From Okapia johnstoni (taxonomy: Eukaryota; Chordata; Mammalia; Artiodactyla; Giraffidae), in the NCBI GenBank assembly GCA_024291935.2, contig CM044315.1:58750385-58814384 (forward strand): a stretch of DNA of 64,000 nucleotides. The letters are read 5' to 3'. Below, one piece after another: positions 1 to 11,417 of the stretch (its first letter is position 1; each line of letters begins with the position of its first letter). Below the pieces are notes generated by a model, which saw only the letters and a list, made by a program, of their open reading frames with translations, was not told the DNA's origin and ran no database searches. The position numbers were made by a program, and so were the translations under genes.

Positions 1-88
1 GGCTCAAAGAAGCCACCACTCAGGAGGAGGTCTTTGGAGAAGGACTGGAGAGATGCAGAGCTTCGTGGTAGTATAATTCATTGAAAAA

Positions 89-309
89 ATGTGTGCTCCG
101 TTGCTCAGTCATGTCCCACTCTTTATGACCCCATGGACTGTAGCCTGCCAGGCTCCTCTGTTCATCGAATTTTTCAGGCAAGAATACTGGAGTGGGTTGT
201 CATTTCCTTCTCCACAGGATATTCCCAACCCAGGAATTGAACCTGTGTCTCCTGCATATCCTGCAGTGACAGGCAGATTCTTTACCACTGTGCCACCTGG
301 GAAACCCAA
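89..309 (-). repeat. Bov-tA SINE
   Basis: Near-full ruminant tRNA-derived SINE in reverse orientation. It ends (its 5' head) in GCCACCTGGGAAACCC and carries the conserved ACTGGAGTGGGTTG core. Short open frames on both strands through it are SINE shadows. Confidence 0.93.
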
Positions 310-340
310 CTGAAAAAAATACCCATTTCTTATAGTGAGC

Positions 341-566
341 GTGGGGCTTCCCAGGTGGTGCTAGTGGTAAAGAACCTGCTTGCCAATGCAGGAGACATAA
401 GAGACATGGGTTCAATCCCTGGGTCAGGGAGATCCCCTGGGATAGAAAATGGCAACCCACTCCAGTATTCTTGCCTGCAGAATCCCGTGGACAGAACGGC
501 CTGAAAGGCTACAGTCCATAGTGTTGCAGAGAGTCGGACACGACGGAAGTGACTGAGCATGCAGGC
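341..566 (+). repeat. Bov-tA SINE
   Basis: Forward copy beginning GGGGCTTCCCAGGTGGTGC, with tRNA-like A and B box regions (GGTTCAATCCCTG). It is flanked by a short direct repeat ATAGTGA (332-338 and 567-573). Confidence 0.93.
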
Positions 567-568
567 AT

Positions 569-1026
569 AGTGAACTCGAGGAAGTACGTAGGCAGAAAAT
601 AAAGGCCAAGGCCCTGTAACAGGAAAGCACCCACCCAGGGCAGACTATACACAGAGGCAGGAACAAAGTGTACACAAAGAAGTTGGTCTCAGAGATGGGC
701 AGGTGAGAAAATCACGTAAACCAGTTCAGCAAGCATGTTTTGAGTATCTGCTGTATGCTGGTCTCTAAGGATACAGAGATGAATGTAAGGATATCAGGAG
801 ATGTGAGGCAGACACATAAACGGAGAGCCATCAGACTATGTGTAAATGCTTTGGGAGTGCATGGAAAATGATGCTATGGCAATTCAAAGAGAAGGCACTG
901 AACTTAGTTGGTGGGTTTAGGAGACTTCCTGTAGGGGGGATACCCAAACTGAATCTCCTTCACCCCAGAGACCACTGCTGCAATCATACTTAAGGAAAAG
1001 GCTTTTATCAGTTGTTTATGAAAGTA
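569..1026. other. Unique non-coding stretch
   Basis: I see no supported gene or recognisable repeat between the Bov-tA copy and the CHR SINE. Confidence 0.5.
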
Positions 1027-1142
1027 TTTTTTTTTTGGCCTTGCCTCATGTTTTTCAGGGTCTTAGTTCCCAGCCAGGGATCAAACTCAGGCCCTAGCGT
1101 GAAAGCCCCAAACTCTAACCACTGGGCCATCAAGTAATTCCC
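1027..1142 (-). repeat. CHR-type SINE
   Basis: Reverse copy of the cetartiodactyl tRNA-derived SINE: a poly-T tail at the left, then GGCCTTGCC, the CCAGCCAGGGATCAAAC B-box complement and ACCACTGGGCCATCAAG at its head. It is diverged. Confidence 0.8.
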
Positions 1143-1894
1143 TTTATGAAAGATTTTAAACTCAGACTTTTGTATATCTTTGCTGGCTGCTTTCATACCA
1201 TTATGTAGTATTAATAGCTACTCTTCATTAAGTTTAAGCATAGTGCTAAGCACTTTACATATAATTCCACATTTAATCCTCACAACAATCTCATGAGACA
1301 GGCAGATATTAATATCTTCTCATTGGAAATTTTTACAGAAAATGTCAAGTCCATACAAAAACTTTTTTCTTTTTTGAAGTATAATTAGTTTCACTATACT
1401 CATCACCAGTATGAATGGTTATCAATTCAGAGCCAGTGGCGTTTCATCTATGTCTCATCCATTTTATGATGTCAAGAGTATGCTGAAGTAATTTCCAACA
1501 TGATGTCTTTTCTGTACAGAGCTCAGTGTGTTAATCTAAAAGATAACAAACAGTTGTAACCACAAGTCTGCTGATGGCTAAGATGGAGCTGCAGGCACTA
1601 GATTTACCCTCCTGCCTGAAACAACCAAATAGAAAAAAGGCAAAATATGTGAAATGATGTTTTCAAGGCACTGGACATCAAACAATGAGGGACAGTGCTA
1701 CCTGAGATATGAGAAATAGATGAGGTGTGTCCTCCTTCGGCCAGGTTATCGCCCAGAGTCCAGGTGTGGCACAGGGAGGGGGAACACAGAGAAGCAAGGT
1801 TGGGCTCCCTGAGCAGTTTCTGTAGAAGTGATCATTTGACTGTGAAGTTCAAACGGAAATGCAAATGACTCAAAATAGCCCAAGTAACTTTGCA
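1143..1894. other. Non-coding stretch with weak MIR-like piece
   Basis: Near 1210-1330 the sequence (tgctaagcactttacat ... cctcacaacaatctcatgag) resembles a decayed MIR. The rest shows nothing that I can name. Confidence 0.4.
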
Positions 1895-2490
1895 AGAGAA
1901 GAGTCAAGTTGGAGGAGTAGCGCTACCTGATTTTGAACTTATTATAAAGTTATAGTAATGAAAACAGTACCACATTAGCACCAATATAGGCAAATTGATC
2001 ATTGGATCGAAACAGAGTGTCCAGAAATAGACCACATGTATATGATAACTGACTTTTGATGAGGCACGGAGGAAATGACTGGAGAAAGGATAATCTTTAA
2101 CAAATAGTAATGGAACAAATATCCATACGCAGAAAATGAAGTTTGTTGCATCGCGTACATTATACAAAAAAATAACTCCAAATGAATCATAGATGTAAAT
2201 TTAAAACCTAAAACAACACAACCTCTAAACCTCTAGAACACAGGAGATTTTTTATGACCTTGGGTTAGGCAAAGTCTTCTTAGGTATGACATCAAAAGCA
2301 TAATATGCAAAAATAAAAAATTGATAATTTGGATTTCATCAAATTTTAAGACAGGCGATCTTTGAAAAATTCTGTTAAGAGAATGGAAAGACAGCCTACA
2401 GCCTAATAGAAGATGTTTGCAAATCATGTATCTGATAAAAGACTTGGTCATACATATATTCAAGTCACTTCACCAAGGGAGATATAGATA

Positions 2491-2575
2491 TATTGAGTTG
2501 GCCAAAATAATTTGCTCTGATTTTTCCATAAGATGTTACAGAAAAACCCAAATGAACCTTTTGGCCAACCCAATA
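2491..2575. mobile_element. Short mariner-derived MITE
   Basis: An 85-bp element bounded by TA and by inverted ends TTGAGTTGGCCAAAA and TTTTGGCCAACCCAA. It has the collapsed palindromic form of ruminant mariner MITEs. It sits inside the older L1 fragment, so it inserted later. Confidence 0.8.
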
Positions 2576-2633
2576 GATACAGATATAGGCACTGAAAATT
2601 AGAGCTTGAAGAAGTACTTAACATCATTAACCA

Positions 2634-2734
2634 TTGCGTGCATCAGTCACTGAGTCATGTTCAACTGTTTGTGACCCAGTGGACTGTAGCCCACCAGACT
2701 CCTCTGTCCATGGGATTTCCTGGGCAAGAATAGG
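2634..2734 (-). repeat. Truncated Bov-tA SINE
   Basis: About 100 bp of reverse Bov-tA (GTGACCCAGTGGACTGTAGC to TGGGCAAGAATA), lacking the tRNA-like head. It interrupts the L1 fragment. Confidence 0.85.
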
Positions 2735-2912
2735 GAGATGTAAATTAAAACTAGAGTGTGATACTACAAAAAAAGTATTATGGTGGCTAAAAGTTAAAAA
2801 GATGGACAGTAAAAAGTGCTGGTGAGGACAGAGATCTTTAACTAGTATGCAAGCGGGAGGCAGGTCCCTGAACACATTTCTGGTTTTTTTGCTTTGCCAA
2901 CACTACCAGGGT

Positions 2913-3100
2913 ATTGAGGGCAGGAGAAGGAGGCAACAGAGGATGAGATGGTTGGATGGCATCATCAACTCAATGGACATGAGTTTGAGCAAGCTCTGGG
3001 AGATGGTGAAGGACAGGGAAGCCTGGCGTGCTGTAGTCCATGAGGTGGCAAAGAGTTGGACATGACTGAGTGACTGAACGACAACAACTACAACAACACA
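2913..3100 (+). repeat. BovB (RTE) LINE 3' tail
   Basis: BovB terminal segment: GAGGGCAGGAGAAGGAGGCA, the GATGGCATCATCAACTCAAT block, then the end CTGAGTGACTGAACGACAAC followed by an ACAACAACA tail. Confidence 0.9.
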
Positions 3101-3109
3101 GACTCAGAT

Positions 3110-4203
3110 TTAGTGGGTGAGTAACGGAACCCCACCTGAGGGAGCCTCATGAAAGAAGGTAGAAAGGGAGGCCTGTAAACTGGGATACACGTCAGCGGGA
3201 CACAATTTCTTACCTGGACTGTCAGTGTCCATAGTTCAAATCCCCATCATGAATTGCAGTTTGATATTGCAACTCATCTGCTAAAAATGGGCGGGAAATG
3301 AAAGGGGAAGAAATATTGGATACATTGTGGAGGAATATTGGATGTTGTCCTTCTGGTGGGGATGACCTAGAAGTGTGAGGAAAAGGTCAAAAGTATTTTT
3401 AAACAAGCAAAACAATAAATCAAGTATTTAAAAAATGACAATAAGTTCTTATTTCTGATCAATAACTTAACACTATGAATAATAAGGCATTTAATAATGA
3501 GTATTCAACTTCAACAGCTGCATTCATAGCCAGAGAAGCACACACGCAGGATTCAAGCCATGGAACTGAGAACTGCAAAGATTTTAACTGTTCTGGACAC
3601 ATTTGGTTGTAACCTGCTGCCCTTCCCTTTCCTCCTTGGTCAGAGCTGTGGGGTTGCTTGTAGTCCCTTTAACCATCTGGTGCCTTCATGTTCTCCTCTG
3701 CAAAACAGAAACAGATTTTTTTGTTCTCAAAGAGCATACTAGAGGTCTAACATATATTCCTTAAGTGAATTAATAGATTGATTTCTTCAATGCTTAAGTG
3801 CTATCACAGGTCACATCAATGACCATAATCTTCCAGGGACTCTAAACTCTACAGAGGATGTAAACTACTTCCTGACTCCAACTGTAAAAACCAACTTCCT
3901 CATTTCAGTGGAAATGACACAATTAGCAACAAGTCAATACCATAAAACATGCATTTCCTAATACTGACATGTTTTTCAAAATTTCTCAGTGCTTTTTCCA
4001 TTTTTCCCTAAGTTGGAATGAATTTCAACAGCCTCCTACCTGTTACTACTCTTTTACATAGGAGCAAAGTGAAGCCCTGAATGACTTGCTTATATATTCA
4101 CATAGACATAGACCCTGGGACTATTGATATTTCTTCTCTCCAAGAGGAGGGATTAGTAGAATTGCCTATCCTCAGTTAAATCCTAGGATAAAATTAAGTA
4201 TCT
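3110..4203. other. Unique non-coding stretch
   Basis: I recognise no gene or repeat. The 60-codon frame at 3560-3742 has no features supporting coding. Confidence 0.45.
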
Positions 4204-4216
4204 AATACTCCATTAA

Positions 4217-4435
4217 GGGAGCTTCCCAGGTGGCACAGTGGTAAAGAATCCACCTGCCAATGCAGAAGACTCAAGAGACATGGGTTCAATCCCTGGGTTG
4301 GGAAGATCCCCTGGAGTAGGAAATGGCAACCCACTCCAGTATTCTTGCTTGGAAAATTCCATGGACAGAGGAGCCTGGGGGGCTATAGTCTATGGGGCCG
4401 AAAAGAGTGAGACACAATTGAATGACTGAGAACAC
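4217..4435 (+). repeat. Bov-tA SINE with perfect 13-bp TSD
   Basis: Full forward copy flanked by AATACTCCATTAA at 4204-4216 and 4436-4448. The TSD fixes both ends and shows a relatively recent LINE-driven insertion. Confidence 0.96.
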
Positions 4436-4448
4436 AATACTCCATTAA

Positions 4449-6890
4449 ACCTACTCTTGGTAGCAGGTGGCAGATATGTGAATCTGTTGTAAAAATTGAC
4501 TGAGGGGATGGTAGGAGTCATAGTGATAAAGGAGTTTGGCCACCCAGATTGCTTGAATCTTCCATCACTTGAATTATCCTGAAGTGCTACAAATTCAACA
4601 GGGAGGATATATTAAAGAGGAAGGGTGCAGAAGGTTTGTCTAGCCCTTAAGGTAAGGTGTTAATGGCAACGTATAGGATGACTTCAATTTCCAAAAGACA
4701 CTGTAGCTGGGAACAGTGGGGATGAAGATTTGGGTGTGGGGGAATGAGCTGAAAAGCTTTCATGCAAATCTCTGCCTTTTGGGAGACACATCCCAGCCAA
4801 GCCAAACCTGGTGATACCTGGATTGAGGAGGGGGCAGTTGTTGAAAAGTAAGATGGGTGTCAGTTCAATGGAACAAAAAAGCTATTTCCAGAATATGAAA
4901 TTTTAAAACAAAAGGTGAGAAGATGTTTACCTGAGGGTTCTAGTTTATATTCACAGAATTTACACACCTGCTGCTTGAAATGTATACCATCTCAAACAGA
5001 TACCCATGGTAGATTTCCAGTTAATAGACAGGAAGCTCTGCCCCCATGTTTTATTTGCCTTCTGGGTTGGTGATTATAAATGCAGTTAGGAGATTAGAGC
5101 TGGTCATCCTGAGCAGCTTTATTGGTTGTCACCAAATAATGTTTTAAGATGTTATCAAATGCCCTTGGGGGTGGGGATAAAATCACCCCTGGTTGAAAAC
5201 CACTGTCCTGGGACACTGTATACAACCCCTCTCACACGCTGTGCACATTAAAGAATGAAAATAATTTTATAGGACAAAAAGTAGGAAGGAATCTGAGAAT
5301 AATTATGTAAGGCTCTATGAAAAAAGTCATGACACTTCATACGTTTACAAGAAAAATAGGATATAAAATATTAAATATTTAAATTTATATAAAAATTCTA
5401 AATGAAATCATTTCAAAACTCTAAATGAGAAATTTGAACTTACTTTCAGTGACATATCTTTTTACAGAAAATATAATGCTTTAAATGGTTTTATGCAATG
5501 CTGATCAAGATATTTTAATCATGATCACTTCAAATTTTTAGTAGTCTCTACCAGCAAGAAACTTCAGTCATATAAGCAGATGATACAAAACATTTAAATC
5601 ATTGTTTATATTCAATAGAAGATTTATAACATTTGGAATTAAAAAACCTAATAGCTTATCCTTTTCTTATACAGATAATGTCTTAGGATAAAGCAAAAGT
5701 ATTTCAAATTTGAACTTTTATCTTGTGTTTCAAAATAACAATGCATATGTACTCTAAGAGCACATTTTCACCAGCAGCCAGCATGAAAACCACTAAATGG
5801 ACTTCTTGTCCATCAGCTGCAGGTGGACAAGAGAATCTGATATATGTGAAGACAGAAATCCTGGGTTACCATTTGTCTCTGAAGAGACCAGAAAGCCCCA
5901 CCAATTTCTGCACCTATCTATCCCCAACTAGCTGCATCTTGCCTAACCTCCAAGCTCTAGGAATCTGGCAATAAACTCCCTGCTGGTCTTCAGACTTTAT
6001 CTAGGATGGCTAGTGATGTATTCTGAATTCAGCTGTTGAAATTTTAAGGCTGAGGAGCACCTTCTTAGCTGCATTCAGGGCATCATGGTGAAGCAACACA
6101 CGGTAAATACAGCACAGTGTACTAGTTGTCATCTCTGGAGACTATGAGGGTGGTCCTTGAACTCCTACACTGCTAAGATCACTCCCCAAAGGGTGGTCAG
6201 AAGACCCCTCTTAGTTAGAGGCACCTGGTTCCAGAGCCTGTTACTTGAGATAGTAATTCGCAGCATACTTGGAATCCATTTGTGGCACTCCATTGTAGCA
6301 CACCTTGTAACGTGGCACACAGCTTGGGGAAAGCTCTGCCTTAGAGACTTCTTCCTGGTTCCAGGTGAGTACCCCATGGCTCAGAGAAGGGTGTGAGTCA
6401 CCCCAGGTCACAAGTTAATGACAGAGCTGGGACCGGAAGCTAACTCTCTGGCTCCTGGTACCATGACCGTGTAGATCCTTCATTTCTTGTCATTGTTCCC
6501 CCTCTCTGTCTTCCTTCTTTCCATTGACTCATTCACCACAAATTCCTCTTGGAACTAGCCTACTGGTTAAAGATGTTGGCTTGTTCAGCACCTACCACAG
6601 AGAGGGCAGCCTTTCTCAAGCTTTGATGTACATGAGAAAGGAAATTTAAAAGATGGGTGTGTTCTACTGCTGTGTCTTTGTGAAGAAAGTTGCAGCAGGA
6701 AGAGAGGAGAGTGAAGATTTACAGCAGAGAACATGAGGCAATATTTCCACTTTACTCCCTTTAATATCTTTGGCTGAGTCTTACGATGAACACTGGATCT
6801 TGGTGACCTGTAAGGAGACACTGTGACCCAAAGGTTACAAAAATCCAAGAGGTCAAAATAACAGGTCATTTTATCTGAGAAAAAAATGGA
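4449..6890. other. Mostly unique non-coding DNA
   Basis: The stretch is A/T-rich between 5240 and 5720. Around 5080-5225 a piece ending TGGTTGAAAACCACTGTCC resembles the end of a hAT-type MER element. At about 6395-6465 there is a reversed MIR-core-like piece (CACAAGTTAATGACAGAGCT). There is no credible coding region; the frame at 6157-6396 has no family signature. Confidence 0.4.
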
Positions 6891-6896
6891 AATAAT

Positions 6897-7075
6897 TTTA
6901 AGTGTTTGAAGGGACATGTAGTGGTTTCCAAACTCCAGGGTGCACGAGAAGCTCATTGGAAGCTTGTTTAACTTATTTTGGCAAGTAATTCTAAATCAGT
7001 TGGTTTGGACTGAAGCCTACAGATCTGCACTTTAACAAGCACTATGAGATTATCTGTTGAGAAATGCTGAGACAG
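6897..7075. repeat. MER5-like hAT element relic
   Basis: GTGGTTTCCAAACTCCAGGG near the start and CTTTAACAAGCAC ... GAGAAATGCTGAG near the end resemble a decayed MER5-type non-autonomous hAT transposon. Confidence 0.55.
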
Positions 7076-7697
7076 AAGTAAGACCTTAGAGCCTGATTGC
7101 ATTATATAATGGGGATGTTGCCAAAAGTGAGCGGAAATGTTTTATTTTTTTAATTTAAACAGTTCTCGTTTCTCTTAGGTAACTCATATTTGGGATACTC
7201 ATGTTGTAGACTATTTCTTAGAGTTAAAAAAAAAATCCCTCTCCTCTTCCTTTCTGCTTTTATCTATTTTGAAGTTGGGAAAATGGTTTTTGCTGTTTTC
7301 CCTTGAATGAATGCAAGCTATTTATATAAAAACCCCATTACAAGTAGAATAGCCAAGCCACAAGCTTCCGTGGTCTTCTGAGTCTTTGACCCTTCTCTGT
7401 GTACCCCAAGTGCAAATACCTGTTAAGACTCCCCTTGTTTCAGGCAACCTGACTCGACTCACTTGTGCTATATTCCCCATTCTGTCCCCAGAAAAGGGGA
7501 GGTGGGCAGTGGAAGAACAGGATAGAGGAGGTGTTGCTAGTGAAGGCCTATCAGAATGCAGGATGTGGGAAACCTCAGAACACTGCTCACCAGTTATGGT
7601 AGAGGTGTTACTCCAGGAAACCGCACACTAGAGTCCATAATGTAAGCCCAGAAATGGGCTTACAAACACATTTTTATCCTGAGTTAATAATTTTCTT
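7076..7697. other. Unique non-coding stretch
   Basis: No repeat recognised. The 81-codon frame at 7386-7631 has no recognisable family and no other support. Confidence 0.4.
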
Positions 7698-7712
7698 CTC
7701 AAAGTCCTTTTA

Positions 7713-7865
7713 TATATATATATATATATATTTGACTGTGCTGTGTCTTAGTTGTGGCATGTGGGATCTTCAGTTGCAGCATCCCTAGTTCCCTGACCAG
7801 GGATTGAACCCATGCTCCCTGCATTGGGAGCTTGGAGGCTTAACCGCTGGACCACCAGGGAAATC
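7713..7865 (-). repeat. CHR SINE with (TA)n tail and 15-bp TSD
   Basis: Reverse CHR SINE (GGATTTCCCTGGTGGTCC head on the minus strand) whose tail is the (TA)n at 7713-7732. It is flanked by the perfect direct repeat CTCAAAGTCCTTTTA at 7698-7712 and 7866-7880. Confidence 0.95.
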
Positions 7866-7880
7866 CTCAAAGTCCTTTTA

Positions 7881-8271
7881 AATAAACCTTATGTGAGTAT
7901 GTGTACATCATATCGTATTGTTTTGTTTGTGTGTGTTTGAGAGAGCGTGAGAGAATAACTACTACCAACTTACTCATGTGACAGAAGAAGCTTAAGAGCC
8001 CCTGATAAAACACATAAAATACTGTGCTGTATTTTCATATAAATGTTTTCTCATTTGTTCTTAGAGAAGACTCCCAGAAGCTTTGTGAAGAAGGTAGACT
8101 TGTATTATTTTTCTCATTTTGAGGAAATGGAGATTTAGAGAGTTAACATGTTGTACAACTTTGAACAAGGGATTCTACTTTTCCATTGTTGTTTTTTAAC
8201 CTATAAAGTTGGGGGATTAGCATAGATTATTCTCACAATAATGATATCAATAACAATATATCATAATTGTG
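7881..8271. other. Non-coding stretch
   Basis: It has a weak MIR-like piece near 8080-8160 (CATTTTGAGGAAATGGAGATTT) and an A/T-rich remainder. No gene. Confidence 0.4.
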
Positions 8272-8495
8272 TGTATGAGTGCTCAGTTGCTTCAGTCATG
8301 TCCAACTCTTTGCAACCCTATGGAATGTAGCTTGCCAGGCTCCTCTGTCCATGGGAGTCTCCAGGCAAGAGTACTGGAGTGGGTTGCCATTTATTCCTCC
8401 AGGGGATCTTCCTGACCCAGAGATAGAACCCGCCTCTCTTGTGTCTCCTGCATTGGCAGGTGGATTCTTTACCACTAGTTCCACCTGGGAAGCTC
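8272..8495 (-). repeat. Bov-tA SINE
   Basis: Reverse full copy ending TTCCACCTGGGAAGCTCAC. It is flanked by ATCATAATT on both sides (about 8262 and 8499). Confidence 0.93.
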
Positions 8496-9069
8496 ACATC
8501 ATAATTAAGTTAGCCCAGATCACAGCTAGAAAAGAACTTTAACTCATATATTCTTCCTCCAAATTCAGTAAATGTTCTTCTCAATAACATGACTTTTCAA
8601 AGAGGACAGTTAACTGGAGTTCAAAACTTGCTATATCTCAGGTAACAATGTCAAGAAAAGTCCCTACGCTGCTTTCTGTCTCAGAGCCAGAAGAGTCTGT
8701 GTGGACCAACCTCCTTTGTGTGGAACAACCTCCTCTGTGTGGCCATATGTCAGGGCTACCCCGAGGAAGGTCATCTGACCATCCTCATGGATATTCCCAT
8801 GAACCCACGTGCTCAGAATCCAAGAGTCAGGCCATGGTGGGAAGACCAGGACAGCAACAGCAGCCTCCTAAAGGGATGGTTCCCTAGGCCAGGACAGGTA
8901 GACATCAGCTGCTGGAATTCTAAGGCAGCCACACCTGCATCCATTATGTCTTAGCCTTTCCACTACCCCACTTTGAAAGTGAGGAAATAGTACCTTCCAT
9001 GTAACACCCAACCATCAGATATCAATCTTGAACAGCAGGGCAGAACAAGTCAGGCCTGTGAATTAGAAG
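8496..9069. other. Unique non-coding stretch
   Basis: Overlapping frames near 8648-8954 are open for 78-79 codons but carry no recognisable domain. Nothing else is seen. Confidence 0.4.
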
Positions 9070-9180
9070 ATCTCATCCTAGTTACAGGTAGTTGTGTGAC
9101 CTTGGGAAAGTCACTTGACCTCTTTAAACTTATTTCCACGTCTTCAAAACAAAATCAGTTGGTCAAATAATCTCTCAGAC
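9070..9180 (+). repeat. MIR SINE fragment
   Basis: The core GTTGTGTGACCTTGGGAAAG then TCACTTGACCTCTTTAAAC is the conserved MIR core. Confidence 0.75.
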
Positions 9181-9449
9181 AGATGACTATCAATCTTTTA
9201 ACAGGGATTAAGGATGATTGGGAAGATTTGAGTATAAAAATGGATTTAGTATAATACAGGTTCATCATATTAAACACAAATAAGAATGAGCACATCTTAA
9301 CTTATTTATATAAGAAATTGAGGAACTAATCAGCTTATACATTCAATTTCTTTCTATTTATCAAGCAGATAGTTTTAATAAAATATTCTACCTTGGTGTA
9401 CAAGTGTGATTAAACTGTTTTAATTTCATAAAAGAAAAATCACTTGGGG

Positions 9450-9600
9450 TTAAAATGAATACTCATGGGGATCTTGGTCCCTATGATTCTGATACAGTAG
9501 GTTGAAATAAGGCACAGAAATCTGACTTTTTAACAAGCACCCAAATAATTCTGCTAGAAGTGGTCTGCAGACAACTCTTTCAGAAACACTGCAAGAATGA
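9450..9600. repeat. MER5-like hAT element relic
   Basis: TTTTTAACAAGCACCCAAAT then AATTCTGCTAGAAGTGGTCT and CAGAAACACTGC follow the MER5A pattern. It is diverged. Confidence 0.55.
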
Positions 9601-9789
9601 GGGCCCCTTCTGTTCATGCTGTGTGGATTGTTCATCTCTCTTTGTATTTAACCAATCACTAAGCGCTGGTGATTACTCAGGCAAATTATCTGCCTCATCC
9701 ATCCCTTCCCTTGAACGCCACAGCAAAACCAATTTATGTCAGGATGATAGCAATGACTTCTGATTTGAATTCCTGATTCCATTATTTTG

Positions 9790-10330
9790 TCTTTCATGTC
9801 CTGTTATTAGAGTCTGCATATATTCCCAACATTTCATCACAATCATACAAAGGGGATTGGTTGTCTGTAGGATGAAACCTAAACTTCTTAATCAAGCAAG
9901 TGTCTCCACATCCTTGTCTTTATGGGTCTTCCCTAGGAATGCTCTGTGCTAAAAGAATCTGACTGCTGAGTCTCCTGACTGAGCCTGTGTGTCATCATCA
10001 ACAAAGCTTTGCTCACATCATGTTTTCCTCCTTAAACTCTCCCGCTGACTATTCTGTACCCACTGTCTAAATTCTATTCATTTTTTGAAGAACAGCTTTA
10101 AAGTTCACCTCCTTTAGGATGTCTTTTCCGACCACCCCTCTTGACAGTGAGCTCTTGATTTCTTTAGCTAGCCCAACCTGACAAAATGATCATTGTAGCA
10201 TTTCTCCCTACATTGTGTATCTCGGTCTCCTCACCTGCCTTGAGCACAGTGGCATCTCCTAGTAGTTATGCATTTCTGTATCCGCCCCAGGCTGTGCACG
10301 GAGCTGGTATTCAATACAGACTTACTGTAC
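9790..10330 (+). repeat. Old L2 LINE 3' fragment
   Basis: Decayed L2-like sequence: GATGAAACCTAAACTTCTTA, AAAGTTCACCTCCTTTAGGA, then TGTCTTTTCCGACCACCC and the terminal GAGCACAGTGGCATCTCC ... GGTATTCAATAC. Confidence 0.55.
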
Positions 10331-10690
10331 ATCCTTTTCCCACAGAATGCATTCTCTGTTTAAACAACAAAACTAGTATGCACTTGACTGAGCTAATTAA
10401 CTTCTGACATTTTTCTGTTTGCAAAATACAAGAACCAAAACAGGATACTCCTCATCCCAGGATGTTACAAGAAGCCATTTATTCAAAATGATTAATTGTT
10501 GACCAAGAAACAAAATGAACAGGTGTATTTGCCTGCTTGGATTAAGAATGCTTCCTCTAAGTAATAACACAAGCCCTTTCCTCCCTGTGAAGGATTTCCT
10601 GGCATCATCAGATGTATTTGTTGTTGTTAATGTAATAACATCTATAGAACATTGTAAAGAATCATATACATTATGTTACGTAATTTTCAC
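10331..10690. other. Unique non-coding stretch
   Basis: No repeat or gene recognised between the L2 fragment and the next Bov-tA. Confidence 0.4.
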
Positions 10691-10705
10691 AACCAGCTTA
10701 TGTAT

Positions 10706-10926
10706 TGTGTGTGTGTGCTGTCGCTCAGTCGTGTCTGACTCTTTGTGACTCCATGGACTGTGGCCTACCAGGCTCCTCTGTCCATGGGGATTTTCCAGGC
10801 AGGAATACTGGTGTGGGTTGTCATTTCCTACTCTAAGGGATTTTCCCGACACAGAGATCGAATCTGCATCTCTTGCATCTCCTGAATTGGCAGGCACATT
10901 CTTGCCCACAGCGCCACCTTGGAAGC
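10706..10926 (-). repeat. Bov-tA SINE
   Basis: Reverse copy with a short (TG)n at its tail end. It is flanked by CTTATGTATT on both sides (about 10697 and 10930). Confidence 0.93.
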
Positions 10927-10939
10927 TCAACTTATGTAT

Positions 10940-11050
10940 TAATCATTAGTATCTTTATTTTATAGATGAGGAAATTGAGGCTTAAGAGATTAAGCAGTTT
11001 AACAAAATTCACCACCTAGTGTCAGAGCCAGAATTTGTACATTGGTCAGT
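10940..11050 (-). repeat. MIR SINE fragment
   Basis: TTTATTTTATAGATGAGGAA then ATTGAGGCTTAAGAG and CAGAGCCAGAATTTG match the reversed MIR core. Confidence 0.65.
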
Positions 11051-11417
11051 TTGATCTCAAAGCATTTGGACATTACGTTATTTTGTTAATATAACACCTT
11101 ATGGACCTAGCATCACAGCGCCTTTTAGTTGTTGCTTGCAGGCTAGTTATCTGGAGAAACTCTAAAATTTTTAGGAGTGAGATGTGTCTTTAATGCTTGG
11201 CACATAATAGGTGCTCAGTGAAACCTGAATAAATGCAGACTGAAAGGGAAGATAAGAATGTGACAGATTATAATATGTTTCAGGCCAAGTGGTTGTGACA
11301 AGCGCTAAGTGGCCTCAACCATATGATAAGCAGAAGAGGGAGGAAGACTCTTCTTCAGCTGCCATCAGGAAAGGCTGCATACAGGAGCTTACTTTTGAGA
11401 TAACAATGCCCCTTTAT

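Larger units (their letters stand above)
1895..2840 (+). repeat. Older L1 ORF2 fragment, interrupted
   Basis: Degenerate L1 ORF2 3'-half sequence in forward orientation. Recognisable parts are the GGAGTAGCGCTACCTGA block at the start, the GATAATTTGGATTTCATC region, and a resumed segment at 2735-2840 (TGTAAATTAAAACTAGAG, then GGTGGCTAAAAGTTAAAAAG). It is split by a mariner MITE (2491-2575) and a Bov-tA fragment (2634-2734). There are many stops, so no protein is made. Confidence 0.8.

Noticed and set aside
4217..4435. tRNA genes suggested by B-box-like GGTTCRATCC motifs
   Set aside because: These recur in every Bov-tA and CHR copy. They are tRNA-derived SINE heads that lack a foldable cloverleaf.
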